A DNA stretch of 64,000 bases from Bacteroidales bacterium (GCA_016936505.1 JAFGXS010000057.1:1-64000), one strand, 5' to 3'. Shown: positions 36,265 through 46,898, counted from the first letter of the stretch. The notes: generated from the sequence alone by a model not told the origin. Made by a program: numbers and translations.

Positions 36265-37266
36265 TTAGTCTCCCAAAGTGGCAACCATCACAGCTTTGAT
36301 AGTATGCAGTCGGTTTTCTGCTTCGTCAAAAACAACGGAATGTTCCGATTCGAACACATCGTCAGTGACTTCCATAGCTTCCACACCGAATTTCCGGTAT
36401 ATTTCTTCTCCGATGGTGGTTTCACGATTATGGAAAGCGGGCAGACAATGCAGGAATTTAACTTTTGTATTTCCGGTTTTTTCCAGCATTTCTTTATTCA
36501 CCTGGTACGGAAGCATCAGTTTGATGCGTTCTTCCCAAACTTCGTCGGGTTCGCCCATCGATACCCAAACATCGGTGTAAAGAAAGTCCACGCCCTTCAC
36601 TCCTTTGTCAACACTTTCGGTGAGTGTGATGGTAGCTCCCGTTTCTTTGGCAATTTCCTGACAGGTTTTTACCAGTTCTTCTTCCGGCCACATGGCTTTG
36701 GGTGCCACAGCGCGAAAGTCCATACCCATTTTGGCGGCGCCAACCATCAGCGAGTTCCCCATATTGTTGCGGGCATCGCCACAGTAAGCAAACGAAACCT
36801 GGTGCAATGGCTTATCGGAATGTTCCATCATGGTAAGGAAGTCGGCAAGAATCTGGGTGGGATGAAACTCGTTAGTTAAACCGTTCCATACCGGAACACC
36901 GGCATATTTTCCCAGTTCTTCCACTACTGTTTGTCCAAAACCACGATATTCAATACCGTCGTACATGCGGCCCAGCACACGGGCGGTGTCTTTCATGGAT
37001 TCTTTTTTACCAATCTGCGAACCGGTAGGTCCTAAATAAGTAACGCGGGCGCCTTGGTCGTAAGCGGCGGTTTCAAAAGCACAACGGGTACGGGTAGAGG
37101 CTTTTTCAAAGATCAACGCAATGTTTTTGCCTTTCATTCGGGGTTGTTCGGTTCCGGTGTATTTGGCCTTTTTCAAATCGGCTGAAAGTTCCAACAGAAA
37201 ATTGATTTCTTTGGGTGTGAAATCCAACAGTTTCAGGAAATTTCTGTTTCTGAGGTTAAATCCCAT
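36265..37266 (-). CDS. argF: Ornithine carbamoyltransferase
   Basis: Forms or splits citrulline from ornithine and carbamoyl phosphate. The 333-residue sequence is of canonical ArgF/ArcB type: carbamoyl-phosphate motif STRTR (57-61), HPTQ (135-138), ornithine-binding SMG (236-238), and FLHCLPAFH (271-279). It lacks the hallmarks I would expect of the N-acyl-ornithine transcarbamylase that Bacteroides use. Codon GC looks higher than in its neighbours. No other arginine gene is adjacent, so anabolic and catabolic roles are both open. Confidence 0.93.
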   Translation of the reverse strand: MGFNLRNRNFLKLLDFTPKEINFLLELSADLKKAKYTGTEQPRMKGKNIALIFEKASTRTRCAFETAAYDQGARVTYLGPTGSQIGKKESMKDTARVLGRMYDGIEYRGFGQTVVEELGKYAGVPVWNGLTNEFHPTQILADFLTMMEHSDKPLHQVSFAYCGDARNNMGNSLMVGAAKMGMDFRAVAPKAMWPEEELVKTCQEIAKETGATITLTESVDKGVKGVDFLYTDVWVSMGEPDEVWEERIKLMLPYQVNKEMLEKTGNTKVKFLHCLPAFHNRETTIGEEIYRKFGVEAMEVTDDVFESEHSVVFDEAENRLHTIKAVMVATLGD

Positions 37267-37298
37267 GATATTTTGTTTTTAAGTTGTTTCAATGCGCG

Positions 37299-37306
37299 CA
37301 AAATTA
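37299..37306 (-). promoter_or_regulatory. -7 promoter element of argF
   Basis: Minus-strand TAATTTTG lies 32 nt before the start codon. Confidence 0.6.
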
Positions 37307-37318
37307 GTGAAAAAGTAT

Positions 37319-37357
37319 GGAGTTTGAGGTTTGAAAATTGGAAGTTTAGAGTTATGG
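37319..37357. repeat. Degenerate heptamer-like tract
   Basis: GGAGTTT, GAGGTTT, GAAAATT, GGAAGTTT and AGAGTTAT follow one another upstream of argF, resembling low-complexity intergenic tracts of Bacteroidota. Confidence 0.35.
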
Positions 37358-37437
37358 AATAAATAATAAAAGCTCAGCTTGGACCAATAAATAGAGTCAC
37401 CAACGTCCGCTGGCACCATTTAATTCAAAATAAAATG

Positions 37438-38811
37438 TCAGGAACGTTTCAGAAACTCACCTTTCAACTTATGGTTCGTCAGCTTTCCGTTTTCAACAGT
37501 TATTTGTCCCCGAAGAAATACATATTTCGGAGCCCCCCTGGTTTCAAAACCTTCATAGGCTTCCAGATTACTGTTGGAAACATGATTATTTACGCTAATA
37601 GTGTTTTCCTTATCGGGATTCCAAATCACTAAGTCAGCATCTGAACCTACAGCAATCGATCCTTTTTGAGGATATAAGCCAAATATTTTTGCAGGATTAG
37701 TAGAAACCAGATTTACAAATTCATTCATGGTTAGTTTTCCTTCCAATACACCATAAGTATAAAGCAAGGTTAGCCTGTGTTCCACACCACCAATCCCATT
37801 GGCTATTTTAGTAAAATCGTTTTTCCCAGCCTCCTTTTGAATCCTGTTAAACGGACAATGGTCGGTTCCCAGCGAAACAATTGTTTCTTCATTTAACGCC
37901 AGCCATAATGCCTTATTATTACTTTTTTTCCGCAAAGGAGGACTCAGCACAAAAGGAGCTGTTTCTTCAAAACGGCCCTGATACTTGTCATCGTCCAGCA
38001 ACAAATATTGCGGACAGGTTTCAGCATAAAGTTTCTGATTTTGTTTTTGTGCTTGAATAATATATTTCAGAGATGCTTCTGTCGAAACATGCACAATGTA
38101 CAACGGACACTCAGCTTCACGGGCAAAATCAATAATCTTTTCCACAGCCTGGGCTTCTACCCAATCGGGCCGGGATAAAGGATGAAATTCAGGAGCTGTT
38201 TTGCCTTCAGCCAGAAATTTCTTTCGCAAAGCCGTAATTTCATCTCCAATTTCAGCATGCACCGTTACCATTCCTCCGGCGTCAGCAACAGCTTTCAACA
38301 CCTTACGTAAATCTTCATCTCCCAATCCAACGGTATCCTTGTAAGCCATATATACTTTAAAAGAAGAGATTCCTTCCTCCTCTTTAATGGCTTTAATTTC
38401 ATCAGGCAAACTATCGCGCCATTCCACCAGGCTCATATGAAAAGAGAAATCCGTCAATGCATTTTCCGCTTCTTTTTTCCTCTCTGAGAGAGCTTCCTGC
38501 AAAGACTGTCCTTTTTGTGGTGTAACAAAATCAATCAGAGTAGTTGTTCCACCGGAAAGCGCTGCTTTACTTGCTGAATAAAAGTCATCTGCAGAATATC
38601 CGGCTGCTGTTGGTAAGTGCATATGCACATGTGGATCGATACCGCCAGGAAAAACAGGAAAGCCTTTGGCATCAATTATTTCTTCAGCCAAATCTTCAGA
38701 CAATGTTTCTTTTGAAACAAACTCTATTTTTCCATCTTTTACAAGGATGCTTCCGCGGAAGTGTTCCACGCCTGTAAAAATTTCCCCGTTTTTAATTAAA
38801 ATGGTTGACAT
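37438..38811 (-). CDS. Hydantoinase / dihydropyrimidinase (amidohydrolase)
   Basis: Zn-dependent cyclic amide hydrolase acting on 5,6-dihydropyrimidines or hydantoins. In 457 residues: the metal ligands HVH (61-63), the carboxylated Lys candidate K152 in SSFKVYMAYK, later histidines in VHAE and VHVSTEASL, and Asp in GTDHCPF. Its ATG overlaps the stop of the YgjV-like gene by one base (TAATG), so they are co-translated. Context with xdh and OTCase genes nearby fits nucleobase nitrogen use; allantoinase or D-hydantoinase specificity remains possible. Confidence 0.88.
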   Translation of the reverse strand: MSTILIKNGEIFTGVEHFRGSILVKDGKIEFVSKETLSEDLAEEIIDAKGFPVFPGGIDPHVHMHLPTAAGYSADDFYSASKAALSGGTTTLIDFVTPQKGQSLQEALSERKKEAENALTDFSFHMSLVEWRDSLPDEIKAIKEEEGISSFKVYMAYKDTVGLGDEDLRKVLKAVADAGGMVTVHAEIGDEITALRKKFLAEGKTAPEFHPLSRPDWVEAQAVEKIIDFAREAECPLYIVHVSTEASLKYIIQAQKQNQKLYAETCPQYLLLDDDKYQGRFEETAPFVLSPPLRKKSNNKALWLALNEETIVSLGTDHCPFNRIQKEAGKNDFTKIANGIGGVEHRLTLLYTYGVLEGKLTMNEFVNLVSTNPAKIFGLYPQKGSIAVGSDADLVIWNPDKENTISVNNHVSNSNLEAYEGFETRGAPKYVFLRGQITVENGKLTNHKLKGEFLKRS

Positions 38812-39437
38812 TATTCTGTCAAATCTTTGGTAAATGTGCCTCCGGCTGTTTCCTCAAAGCCCAACTTTTTCAAATATAAGCCATATTTCTTATTGTCTGA
38901 AGGAGCTACCACTTTCCTAAATCCATTGACCAAAAACCAATCGCGCAACCTACTGTAGATAAACTTACCATTTTTAAAATCACGGTACGCCGGAACCACA
39001 TAATCCAATCCCACATGTAATACGTTATTTTCTTCTCTGTGAGCCAGAAAAACGCCTGCTACATTCATATTTCTGAGCACAAAGAAACTCACTGTATTCA
39101 TTTCGGGTTTGAATTCAAACTCAGGAAAAAACTTATGAATTTCCTTTTCATGAAAACGCATAAATTCCAATAGATATTTATTGTCGTGACGCACTTCCAG
39201 AATCTGAAAAACTTCTTTTGCCGAATATATTTTAGTCAGATAATAAATATCCACCAACACAATAAAACCATTCAGAAAGGTAACCGGAATAGCATGAATC
39301 AACAATCCGTAAACGGCAAAAGAAAATGCTCCTGCCATATTAATCCACCGGAACTTCACAATGGAACTCATGGTCATGGAGATGGCAATAATAATAGAAG
39401 CTAAATAACCAAAAAGGCTTAAAATATCTGTCTGCAT
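38811..39437 (-). CDS. YgjV-family membrane protein with GNAT-like C-terminal domain
   Basis: About 208 residues. The first ~75 hold three hydrophobic segments as in YgjV proteins (LFGYLASIIIAISMTMSS, WINMAGAFSFAVYGLLIHA, LNGFIVLVDIYYLTKIY). The remainder looks like an acetyltransferase fold (YVVPAYRDFKNGKFIYSRLRDWF and LYLKKLGFEE, similar to GNAT motifs A and B). The 39437 start is chosen because a TATTTTTG box lies 28 nt upstream, while the 39479 start would overlap it. Function unknown. Confidence 0.72.
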   Translation of the reverse strand: MQTDILSLFGYLASIIIAISMTMSSIVKFRWINMAGAFSFAVYGLLIHAIPVTFLNGFIVLVDIYYLTKIYSAKEVFQILEVRHDNKYLLEFMRFHEKEIHKFFPEFEFKPEMNTVSFFVLRNMNVAGVFLAHREENNVLHVGLDYVVPAYRDFKNGKFIYSRLRDWFLVNGFRKVVAPSDNKKYGLYLKKLGFEETAGGTFTKDLTE

Positions 39438-39465
39438 TGTTTGTGATCGTTTAAAATTAGTGGTG

Positions 39466-39473
39466 CAAAAATA
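39466..39473 (-). promoter_or_regulatory. -7 promoter element of the YgjV-like/hydantoinase operon
   Basis: Minus-strand TATTTTTG lies just before the 3' end of mutB, 28 nt from the 39437 start. Confidence 0.6.
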
Positions 39474-39478
39474 CAACA

Positions 39479-41611
39479 CTATTTTCTGGCAGACATCAAC
39501 AATTCAAGCATATTAATTCCGGCTTCTGCAATAACAGTTCCTGGGCCAAAAATAGCAGCTACTCCTGAATCGTACAAAAACTGATAATCCTGATGAGGAA
39601 TCACCCCCCCGACAATGACCATAATATCTTCCCGACCAAGTTTCTTCAATTCTTCAATTACCTGTGGAACCAAAGTTTTGTGCCCTGCTGCCAGACTGGA
39701 TACACCTAAAATATGTACATCATTTTCCACGGCCTGGCGTGCGGCTTCTGCCGGAGTCTGGAACAACGGTCCGATATCCACATCAAAGCCCATATCAGCA
39801 TAACCTGTAGCCACAACCTTGGCACCACGATCGTGACCATCCTGTCCCATCTTGGCAACCATAATTCGGGGCCTTCTACCTTCCAGTTCAGCAAATTCAT
39901 CAGCCATTGCTCTTGCCTTTTCAAACAAAGGATCAGAACCGGCTTCAGATGAATATACTCCCGATATTGAATTAATCACAGCTTTGTACCTCCCGAAAAC
40001 TTTTTCGCAAGCATACGAAATTTCTCCCAATGATGCACGTTTTTGTGCGGCATCCACTGCCAAAGCCATTAAATTACCTTCTCCGGTTCGACAAGCTTCG
40101 GTTAGCGCATCCAGGCTTTTTTGAACCTCTGCTTCATTGCGTTCCTCCCTAAGTTTTTTCAAGCGGGCAATCTGTGCTTCCCGAACCGCTGTATTGTCTA
40201 CTTCTAAAATATCAATAGCTTCGTCTTCATCTGGTTTGTAGGCATTAACACCGACAATAATATCCTTTTTGGAATCAATACGAGCCTGCCTGCGAGCTGA
40301 TGCTTCTTCGATGCGCATTTTGGGCAAGCCTGTTTCGATAGCCTTAGCCATTCCACCCATTTCTTCTACTTCCTCAATCAGACTCCAGGCTTTTTGTGCC
40401 AGTTCATGGGTCAGACTCTCAACATAATAGGAACCAGCCCAGGGATCGACAACGCGATTAATTTCTGTTTCTTCCTGTAAATAAATCTGTGTATTTCGTG
40501 CAATTCGTGCCGAGAAATCAGTAGGCAAAGCAATCGCCTCATCCAACGCATTGGTGTGCAGCGACTGGGTATGCCCCAAAGCAGCACCCATGGCTTCCAC
40601 ACAGGTACGGGCAACATTATTAAATGGATCCTGCTCCGTTAAACTCCATCCTGAAGTTTGGGTATGTGTTCTTAAAGCCATTGATTTTAGATTCTTCGGA
40701 TTGAACTGTTTCACAATTTTAGCCCAAAGCATTCGGCCTGCACGCAACTTGGCTATTTCCATAAAATGGTTCATACCCAAAGCCCAGAAAAAGGATAAAC
40801 GCGGGGCAAAATCATCGATTTTCAGTCCTGCTTTTAAGCCTGTTCGGATATAATCAAGCCCATCGGCCAAAGTATAGGCCAGTTCAATATCTGCCGTTGC
40901 TCCAGCCTCCTGCATGTGATATCCTGAAATAGAAATAGAATTGAAGCGCGGCATTTTTTCAGAAGTATATTTAAAGATATCGGAAATAATGCGCATGGAA
41001 AATTCAGGTGGATAAATATAGGTGTTACGCACCATGAACTCCTTAAGAATATCATTTTGAATAGTTCCCGAAAGCTGATCCAAACGGGCTCCTTGTTCCA
41101 AGGCAGTTACAATATAAAAGGCCATCACCGGCAAAACAGCACCATTCATAGTCATGGAAACCGAAATGTCTTTCAATGGGATTTCATCAAACAGGATTTT
41201 CATATCCAGTATGGAATCGATGGCCACACCGGCTTTTCCCACATCACCGGTTACACGTTCATGATCAGAATCGTAACCCCGGTGCGTAGCCAAATCGAAA
41301 GCGACAGACAAACCCTTTTGTCCGGCAGCAAGGTTCTTACGATAAAACGCATTGGATTCTTCAGCAGTGGAAAACCCTGCATACTGGCGAATAGTCCAGG
41401 GTCGGCTCGCATACATTGATGAATAAGGCCCGCGTAAAAATGGCGGAATTCCGGCAGCAAAATCCAAATGTTCCATTCCTTCCAAATCAGAAGCGGTGTA
41501 CATTCCTTTGATCTGAATCTGTTCAGCAGAAACCCAGGAATCTACATTGATATTTTTTTTCGCATTGCTTTCGCGAACCGGTAATATATTTTTAAAATCA
41601 GGTTTTTTCAT
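39479..41611 (-). CDS. mutB: Methylmalonyl-CoA mutase, large (catalytic) subunit
   Basis: Adenosylcobalamin-dependent interconversion of methylmalonyl-CoA and succinyl-CoA, the key step of the succinate-propionate route. The 710-residue protein has the CoA-binding TIM barrel ([28 protein letters not shown]) and the C-terminal B12 domain with the GQDGHDRG motif placing the cobalt-ligand His at 593. It begins 10 nt after mutA. Confidence 0.97.
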   Translation of the reverse strand: MKKPDFKNILPVRESNAKKNINVDSWVSAEQIQIKGMYTASDLEGMEHLDFAAGIPPFLRGPYSSMYASRPWTIRQYAGFSTAEESNAFYRKNLAAGQKGLSVAFDLATHRGYDSDHERVTGDVGKAGVAIDSILDMKILFDEIPLKDISVSMTMNGAVLPVMAFYIVTALEQGARLDQLSGTIQNDILKEFMVRNTYIYPPEFSMRIISDIFKYTSEKMPRFNSISISGYHMQEAGATADIELAYTLADGLDYIRTGLKAGLKIDDFAPRLSFFWALGMNHFMEIAKLRAGRMLWAKIVKQFNPKNLKSMALRTHTQTSGWSLTEQDPFNNVARTCVEAMGAALGHTQSLHTNALDEAIALPTDFSARIARNTQIYLQEETEINRVVDPWAGSYYVESLTHELAQKAWSLIEEVEEMGGMAKAIETGLPKMRIEEASARRQARIDSKKDIIVGVNAYKPDEDEAIDILEVDNTAVREAQIARLKKLREERNEAEVQKSLDALTEACRTGEGNLMALAVDAAQKRASLGEISYACEKVFGRYKAVINSISGVYSSEAGSDPLFEKARAMADEFAELEGRRPRIMVAKMGQDGHDRGAKVVATGYADMGFDVDIGPLFQTPAEAARQAVENDVHILGVSSLAAGHKTLVPQVIEELKKLGREDIMVIVGGVIPHQDYQFLYDSGVAAIFGPGTVIAEAGINMLELLMSARK

Positions 41612-41621
41612 GATTCAACTT

Positions 41622-43397
41622 TTAAATGCCGAGTAATTGTTGAAATTTTTGCAACTCTTCCATTAAATTGCTTCGAACATGAATAAAATGCTCCATTCCT
41701 ACAGCTTTGATTTCATCTAATTGATCTACAGGATAGCCCGCCAGAACAACTTGTGTTTGTTCTTTCAATGCTTCGAAAGCCGGAATTGCAATTGATTTGT
41801 AATCCTCATCTGAGGCACAAAGCACAACAATTTCAGGCTTTTCATTTTTTACCTGCTGAACAGCCGTTTCCAAATTTTCAAATCCGGGATGATCCACAAT
41901 TTCATATCCTGCACAACCAAAGAAACCCGATGCAAACTGGGCACGAGCTCGGCGCATTGTAAGGTCGCCATAAGTAAGTAACCAGACAACAGGCCGTTTG
42001 TTTTTAGTAGCATAAATATCAGTTTGATAACGGAGTTTTTCCACTTCTGCTGATACGCGAAAATGATGTGAAAAGATATTTTCCGGTAATCCGGGCTCCA
42101 GCTTTTCATTAAGGTTGGGGAACAAATTCACACCTAGTACTGATTGCTTGCGTTGATTAACTTTCTGAACCTTATTTTTTGCTTCATTCCCAAGTCTTTT
42201 ATCAATAAAACCCTGTTCTTTCGCAGCCAGATAGCCCCCTTTATTATCTACCTCAAGGAAAAGCTTCCAGCTTTCATCAATAAGTTGATCCGTCAGGTTT
42301 TCAATATAGTATGAACCCGCTGCCGGGTCGGCAACCATATGGAAAAATGATTCCTCTTTTAGAATACTTTGTTGGTTTCGTGCAACCCGAATTGCTCTTC
42401 TAGTAGGAACTTCATACATTGCATCAAAAGGCATCACTGTAAAAGCATCCACTCCGCCAAGCACTGCCGACATAGTTTCGGTTGTTGTACGCAACATATT
42501 TACATAAGGATCATAAATGGTTTTATTCTGCATGGCGTTTGTACCATGAATATAAACCGAAGCCTCTTTCACTCCGTATGCTTCCAAAACCTGAGCCCAT
42601 AAATAGCGGAAAGCCCTGAATTTTGCCAGTTCAAAAAAATACTGTGAACCTACAGCAAAATTGAAACGCATCCAGGAAACAATATCCTTTGGTTGAAAAC
42701 CCTGCTCTCCCAACTTTTGAATGGTTTCTGTTCCATAAGCTAAAGCTGATCCCAGTTCAGTCACCGTTGAACCGCCCCGATTCTGAAAACCGGAAACATC
42801 TAAAGTAAGAAAATGAAATTTCGGGAAAACAGCAGCCGCTTCAATGAGGCTTTTGACATGAGAAAAATCTGTTTCTTCAGCGACTAACGGATCACAATAA
42901 ACAGAACCTTTCAAATTGGACTTATTCCAACCCCGTTCATCTGCTAATTGACTCAACAAGGTTAATAATTCCAGTGAGTCGGGAGATTTGAAATTTAACT
43001 CTGTTTTTTCAACATCTATATCCTTCAGAAGGACTCCTAATTCGGTCAGCCCCGGTTGCTCATTAAAGACAAAAGCCAGTGAGTTTACTCCATTTTCCAT
43101 CACATGAAGAGCCATCCGATTAGTTTTTTGCACATTGCTAACAAAAAAAAATTCATTGACTTTCCAATCGTTGGCAAGAGACTTGTCCTCAGCAGTCTTT
43201 AATGGGATTTTATTCAGGTAATTCAGATCTTGTAAATCTTCACCGGTATAAATCGGCTGTAATGCAAAACCTGAATCAGTATGCCAAACCAGTTTTTTAT
43301 CGAAATCGGCACCTTTCAGGTCTGCGATTATTTTTTCTTTCCATTGCGCTTTGGTAACAGGCACAAAATCGGAAAACAACTTTTTATTCTGCATCAT
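41622..43397 (-). CDS. mutA: Methylmalonyl-CoA mutase, small subunit
   Basis: About 592 residues and homologous to MutB throughout, but its C-terminal domain lacks the DXHXXG cobalamin motif (LTYGDLTMRRARAQFASGFF stands there), as is normal for the non-catalytic subunit. The barrel region keeps VADPAAGSYYIENLTDQL. The start MMQNKKLFSDF at 43397 follows a TATCTTTG box by 22 nt; the 43433 alternative lies upstream of it. Confidence 0.95.
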   Translation of the reverse strand: MMQNKKLFSDFVPVTKAQWKEKIIADLKGADFDKKLVWHTDSGFALQPIYTGEDLQDLNYLNKIPLKTAEDKSLANDWKVNEFFFVSNVQKTNRMALHVMENGVNSLAFVFNEQPGLTELGVLLKDIDVEKTELNFKSPDSLELLTLLSQLADERGWNKSNLKGSVYCDPLVAEETDFSHVKSLIEAAAVFPKFHFLTLDVSGFQNRGGSTVTELGSALAYGTETIQKLGEQGFQPKDIVSWMRFNFAVGSQYFFELAKFRAFRYLWAQVLEAYGVKEASVYIHGTNAMQNKTIYDPYVNMLRTTTETMSAVLGGVDAFTVMPFDAMYEVPTRRAIRVARNQQSILKEESFFHMVADPAAGSYYIENLTDQLIDESWKLFLEVDNKGGYLAAKEQGFIDKRLGNEAKNKVQKVNQRKQSVLGVNLFPNLNEKLEPGLPENIFSHHFRVSAEVEKLRYQTDIYATKNKRPVVWLLTYGDLTMRRARAQFASGFFGCAGYEIVDHPGFENLETAVQQVKNEKPEIVVLCASDEDYKSIAIPAFEALKEQTQVVLAGYPVDQLDEIKAVGMEHFIHVRSNLMEELQKFQQLLGI

Positions 43398-43419
43398 TTT
43401 TATCTTCTGATTGCTGTCG

Positions 43420-43427
43420 CAAAGATA
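43420..43427 (-). promoter_or_regulatory. -7 promoter element of mutAB
   Basis: Minus-strand TATCTTTG lies 22 nt before the mutA start. Confidence 0.6.
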
Positions 43428-43498
43428 AAACAAATGCCTGATTTATACGTAATTTTACGAACAAGAACAAAATTAAGAAACGTTAGTTTTGAACCGTT

Positions 43499-44524
43499 CT
43501 ACAGAATCTTTCTCGGACTGTTTAAACGCCTCCAGCCTAGAACCAACAAGCTACTGATTGTAATGAAGGCGACAAACCACAAAATCAGTTCAAAATAACC
43601 TTGTGTTTTGTGAAAGAATAGCGAAAGGTTCCCCACCAGAAGCATAAAAAACACATAAAATGCTGTAACATTTTTTCCTAACCATTCCACGTATCGGGTA
43701 ATGCGGTTATTGAACAAATAAACAATGGCACGGGCACTCAACAACCACCAAAATACAAAATTGACACAAAACAGGAAAAATAAAACACCATGATGTGAAA
43801 ACAGAATCCGTTTGATGGAAACATTGAATCCAAACGGAGCTGTAGTTAAAAGAACAACACCAGAAGCAATCAGTAATATTATTTTAACCGTTTGATTGTG
43901 TTTAAATTCATCGGAAATAAAATAGCGTTTAAACTGAAAAAACGAATATCCGGCCAAAACATAAGCAAACCAGGGCAAAATGGGAAAATAACTATTCGGA
44001 TATTTCCCATATAAAAATGGTAAAAGTAACGAATCTGGGTGTGTTTGTGCTACATGTGGAAGAACGTATGGAATGAGTAAAACCACAAAAATCAAAAATA
44101 AATACACGGGCACAATTCCTCTAAACAAAGAAATCAAAGCTGCCATTATAATCAAACTTATTCCAGCCATGATCAGAATATCCACACCCAGAAGAAAATG
44201 GAAAAAATCGGGCAGAACAAGAGAATGTCCCGGCTGTAACCATAATGTTATGCTTTCTCCGATATTCAGTAAGATACCTATCAGTATTAACCTAAACCCT
44301 CTATCCACATAATATCTGAAATTATGCTTATTATGAGCAATATAATATCCCATCACTGTCAGGAAAACAGGGGCGGCAGGGGCGCCTCCCAGAAACATGG
44401 AAATCTTACCCGTTATGCCATCGGCAATATATTGCTTTGCAAATGCTTCAAGCAAAATAACCTGCACCATGGCAAAAATGGCAACCCCTTTAATAAAATC
44501 CGATGTCCGGCTTCTTTCTGTCAT
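43499..44524 (-). CDS. HGSNAT/DUF1624-like membrane acyltransferase
   Basis: A 341-residue membrane protein with about ten hydrophobic segments. The N-terminus (RTSDFIKGVAIFAMV, then PAAPVFLTVMGYYIAH) resembles the heparan-alpha-glucosaminide acetyltransferase/DUF1624 fold, which moves acetyl groups across the membrane onto sugars. It begins 4 nt after the penicillin-acylase-family gene stop, so they form an operon. The acceptor is unknown. Confidence 0.7.
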   Translation of the reverse strand: MTERSRTSDFIKGVAIFAMVQVILLEAFAKQYIADGITGKISMFLGGAPAAPVFLTVMGYYIAHNKHNFRYYVDRGFRLILIGILLNIGESITLWLQPGHSLVLPDFFHFLLGVDILIMAGISLIIMAALISLFRGIVPVYLFLIFVVLLIPYVLPHVAQTHPDSLLLPFLYGKYPNSYFPILPWFAYVLAGYSFFQFKRYFISDEFKHNQTVKIILLIASGVVLLTTAPFGFNVSIKRILFSHHGVLFFLFCVNFVFWWLLSARAIVYLFNNRITRYVEWLGKNVTAFYVFFMLLVGNLSLFFHKTQGYFELILWFVAFITISSLLVLGWRRLNSPRKIL

Positions 44525-44528
44525 AAAG

Positions 44529-46898
44529 CTATTTTTCCGGGAACATTTTCAATACTGTTCCGTTTTTCAACTCACTCTTCTGGATAATTTGTGTTCTGTA
44601 TTTTCCCTGTACATACATCAATGCCTGATCTGCATAATGAGGGCTCATTACATTTCCAGACTGTCCGGTCGGTATTATGGTTAATGCATGGTCCATATCA
44701 GACAAGTCTATCAAAAAACGAAGTGCAGGACCAGAGGTAACAGCATAAGTACCACGGGCATTATATGCAAAAGCCTCTTTATCCACAACCTCATTGCTAC
44801 CCTGAATCGGGAAAGGCCCGACATTAAAAATTTTATCCAAAGGAGGCTTTCTTCCCAACGGATTTACATAAACCACTTTATGAACTTTTCCCCATTTCCA
44901 TGTTGCAACATCATCGCCCAATTGATTCTTAAGTGCGGTTTGTGTTTCAGCAAAAGCCTGCCTGAAAATATCAGACCTAGTTTCCACAGCTTTGGTATTT
45001 ACATTATCCCACCACGGCGAATCCTTATCGTCCATCAATTTTTCAATATTATTTTTCAAAAGCATAGAACCGCACAACTTCTGAAACATTTGATCACCCA
45101 CTTCGTCTTCCATAGCATCACGCAAAACAAAATACAAGAGTTGTGTATAGATTGTACCACCCACACTGGCAGTGTCATAATTTCCATCCCAATTTTGTAA
45201 TGCCTGAACAAATTTTGACTGAGCATCGAACTGGCCTATGTTATTTAAAATAAGCTGAACCAGGCGCATATCACGGTTCGAATGGGTATCGAGCTGTATT
45301 CTTTTCATTTCATCAATCGTCCATTTGGGCTGTGAATCCAGCATTGATCTTACCCGACGGGCACGATACCCTTCAAAATAATAACCCGGATAAACAATAC
45401 CATCTACAGGAGGAGGAGCATTATTGGAAGTGTTCAGAATTCCCGAAGGAGGATTAACCGCCTGAGGATTCTTATCAAAAGGATAAAATCCCAAAACATC
45501 ATCTTTACCACTAGCCCCGTCCAATATCATATGAGTGTGGACATAAGGTGGTAATTGTGGAATCTTCCCGGTTGCCCACCATCCTATATTTCCATCTTTA
45601 TCTCCATAAACCACATTCAGTCCCACAACATCAATCAGCGACATGGCTTTTTCAAAACTTTCCAGCCCTGTAGCATTATTCAGATAATAAAGGGCTTCTA
45701 ACGATGTGGTTTTTAAATGCAAAGGAGCCCACCACAAACTTACCGGAGTATTGGGTTTATCAGTAACCTCTTTATAAACAGGGTTCATAATAGGACCATG
45801 CACGGTATATCGTACATCAAAAGGAACCGAATCCTGACCTTTCACAGGAATCATCTGATGATCAATACTATCGTTTACCCACTGTCCTTTATAAAAGTAT
45901 TGATTAGAATGAGCTGAATCCGTAGTTTCTGCATACAGGTTCATATTATCAAAGGGAAAGATAGTTAAACCCCAGGCATAAAAGTCATTATGCCCCACCA
46001 AAGCAAAGGGCACTCCGGCAAGATAATAGCCATACATATCATATCCCGGATACTGAATGTAGGCCTCGTACCATACTGAAGGTTGAGAATACTGAATATG
46101 TGTATCATTGGCTAACAAAACCTTGCCCGATTTTGAATGACTGCCGTTAACCACCCAGTTGTTCGACCCTTCCCATACTGGAACAGGAATACGTTGTTGA
46201 GTTGAGCGGATATCCTGAAATACTTTTGATAGCATAGCCTGTTCAGGAAAAGCTTTATAATTGGCTGTATCAATTCCCAAATCTTTCATGTACTTTGGCC
46301 CCAACTTATCATACATCTTGGTTACCATTGGATCTTCTGAAAGGGCTGAAGTAAAAGTCAACGACATATAACCAATAATTCCGAATACATCCTGAACAGT
46401 GAATTTTTCAGGTTTAAAATGCAACATCGTAAATTCAATGGGTAATGTGCCGTTTTGAATGAAACTATTGATGCCGGCAACATAGGCCTCAACCTCTTTT
46501 TTAACGGGCAAATCTGCTTCCTTCATAAACCGTTCGGCACTTGTCTTGGCCATTTTATTGATGGACAACGTACGCATGTACTCGTCAGTTTTCAGCAACT
46601 CTTTCCCCAGAATTTCAGACAATCTACCCTGCATCAATCTGCGCATCATAACCATCTGGAATAAACGGTCCTGAGCATGAGCATACCCAAAGGCAAAATA
46701 GGCGTCATGTGCATTTTGTGCATAAACATGAGGCACCCCAAATTTATCATACACAACAGAAGTTTCCTGTTCAAGACCTTTCAAATGTAGTTTTCCGGAA
46801 TAATCAGGAGCTGTGCTTTTAATCCACAAATAAACACCTCCAGCCACAACAATGATGAGAATAATAATGGCCAGTACAATTCTTTTAAAGATTTTCAT
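44529..46898 (-). CDS. Penicillin acylase family protein (Ntn hydrolase)
   Basis: A 789-residue precursor with an N-terminal membrane/signal segment (about 7-25), so periplasmic or membrane-anchored. Family maturation cuts between alpha and beta chains at Gly-Ser; WEGSNNWVV places the nucleophile at Ser245. Further motifs are FGYAHAQDRLFQM (alpha chain), NDTHIQYSQPSVWYEA, and FDNMNLYAE. Such enzymes cleave beta-lactam side chains or N-acyl-homoserine lactones; the substrate here is undetermined. It is first in an operon with the acyltransferase-like gene. Confidence 0.92.
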   Translation of the reverse strand: MKIFKRIVLAIIILIIVVAGGVYLWIKSTAPDYSGKLHLKGLEQETSVVYDKFGVPHVYAQNAHDAYFAFGYAHAQDRLFQMVMMRRLMQGRLSEILGKELLKTDEYMRTLSINKMAKTSAERFMKEADLPVKKEVEAYVAGINSFIQNGTLPIEFTMLHFKPEKFTVQDVFGIIGYMSLTFTSALSEDPMVTKMYDKLGPKYMKDLGIDTANYKAFPEQAMLSKVFQDIRSTQQRIPVPVWEGSNNWVVNGSHSKSGKVLLANDTHIQYSQPSVWYEAYIQYPGYDMYGYYLAGVPFALVGHNDFYAWGLTIFPFDNMNLYAETTDSAHSNQYFYKGQWVNDSIDHQMIPVKGQDSVPFDVRYTVHGPIMNPVYKEVTDKPNTPVSLWWAPLHLKTTSLEALYYLNNATGLESFEKAMSLIDVVGLNVVYGDKDGNIGWWATGKIPQLPPYVHTHMILDGASGKDDVLGFYPFDKNPQAVNPPSGILNTSNNAPPPVDGIVYPGYYFEGYRARRVRSMLDSQPKWTIDEMKRIQLDTHSNRDMRLVQLILNNIGQFDAQSKFVQALQNWDGNYDTASVGGTIYTQLLYFVLRDAMEDEVGDQMFQKLCGSMLLKNNIEKLMDDKDSPWWDNVNTKAVETRSDIFRQAFAETQTALKNQLGDDVATWKWGKVHKVVYVNPLGRKPPLDKIFNVGPFPIQGSNEVVDKEAFAYNARGTYAVTSGPALRFLIDLSDMDHALTIIPTGQSGNVMSPHYADQALMYVQGKYRTQIIQKSELKNGTVLKMFPEK

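Noticed and set aside
36247-36879. 210-codon plus-strand frame opposite argF
   Set aside because: Phe/His-rich antisense shadow of the OTCase gene.
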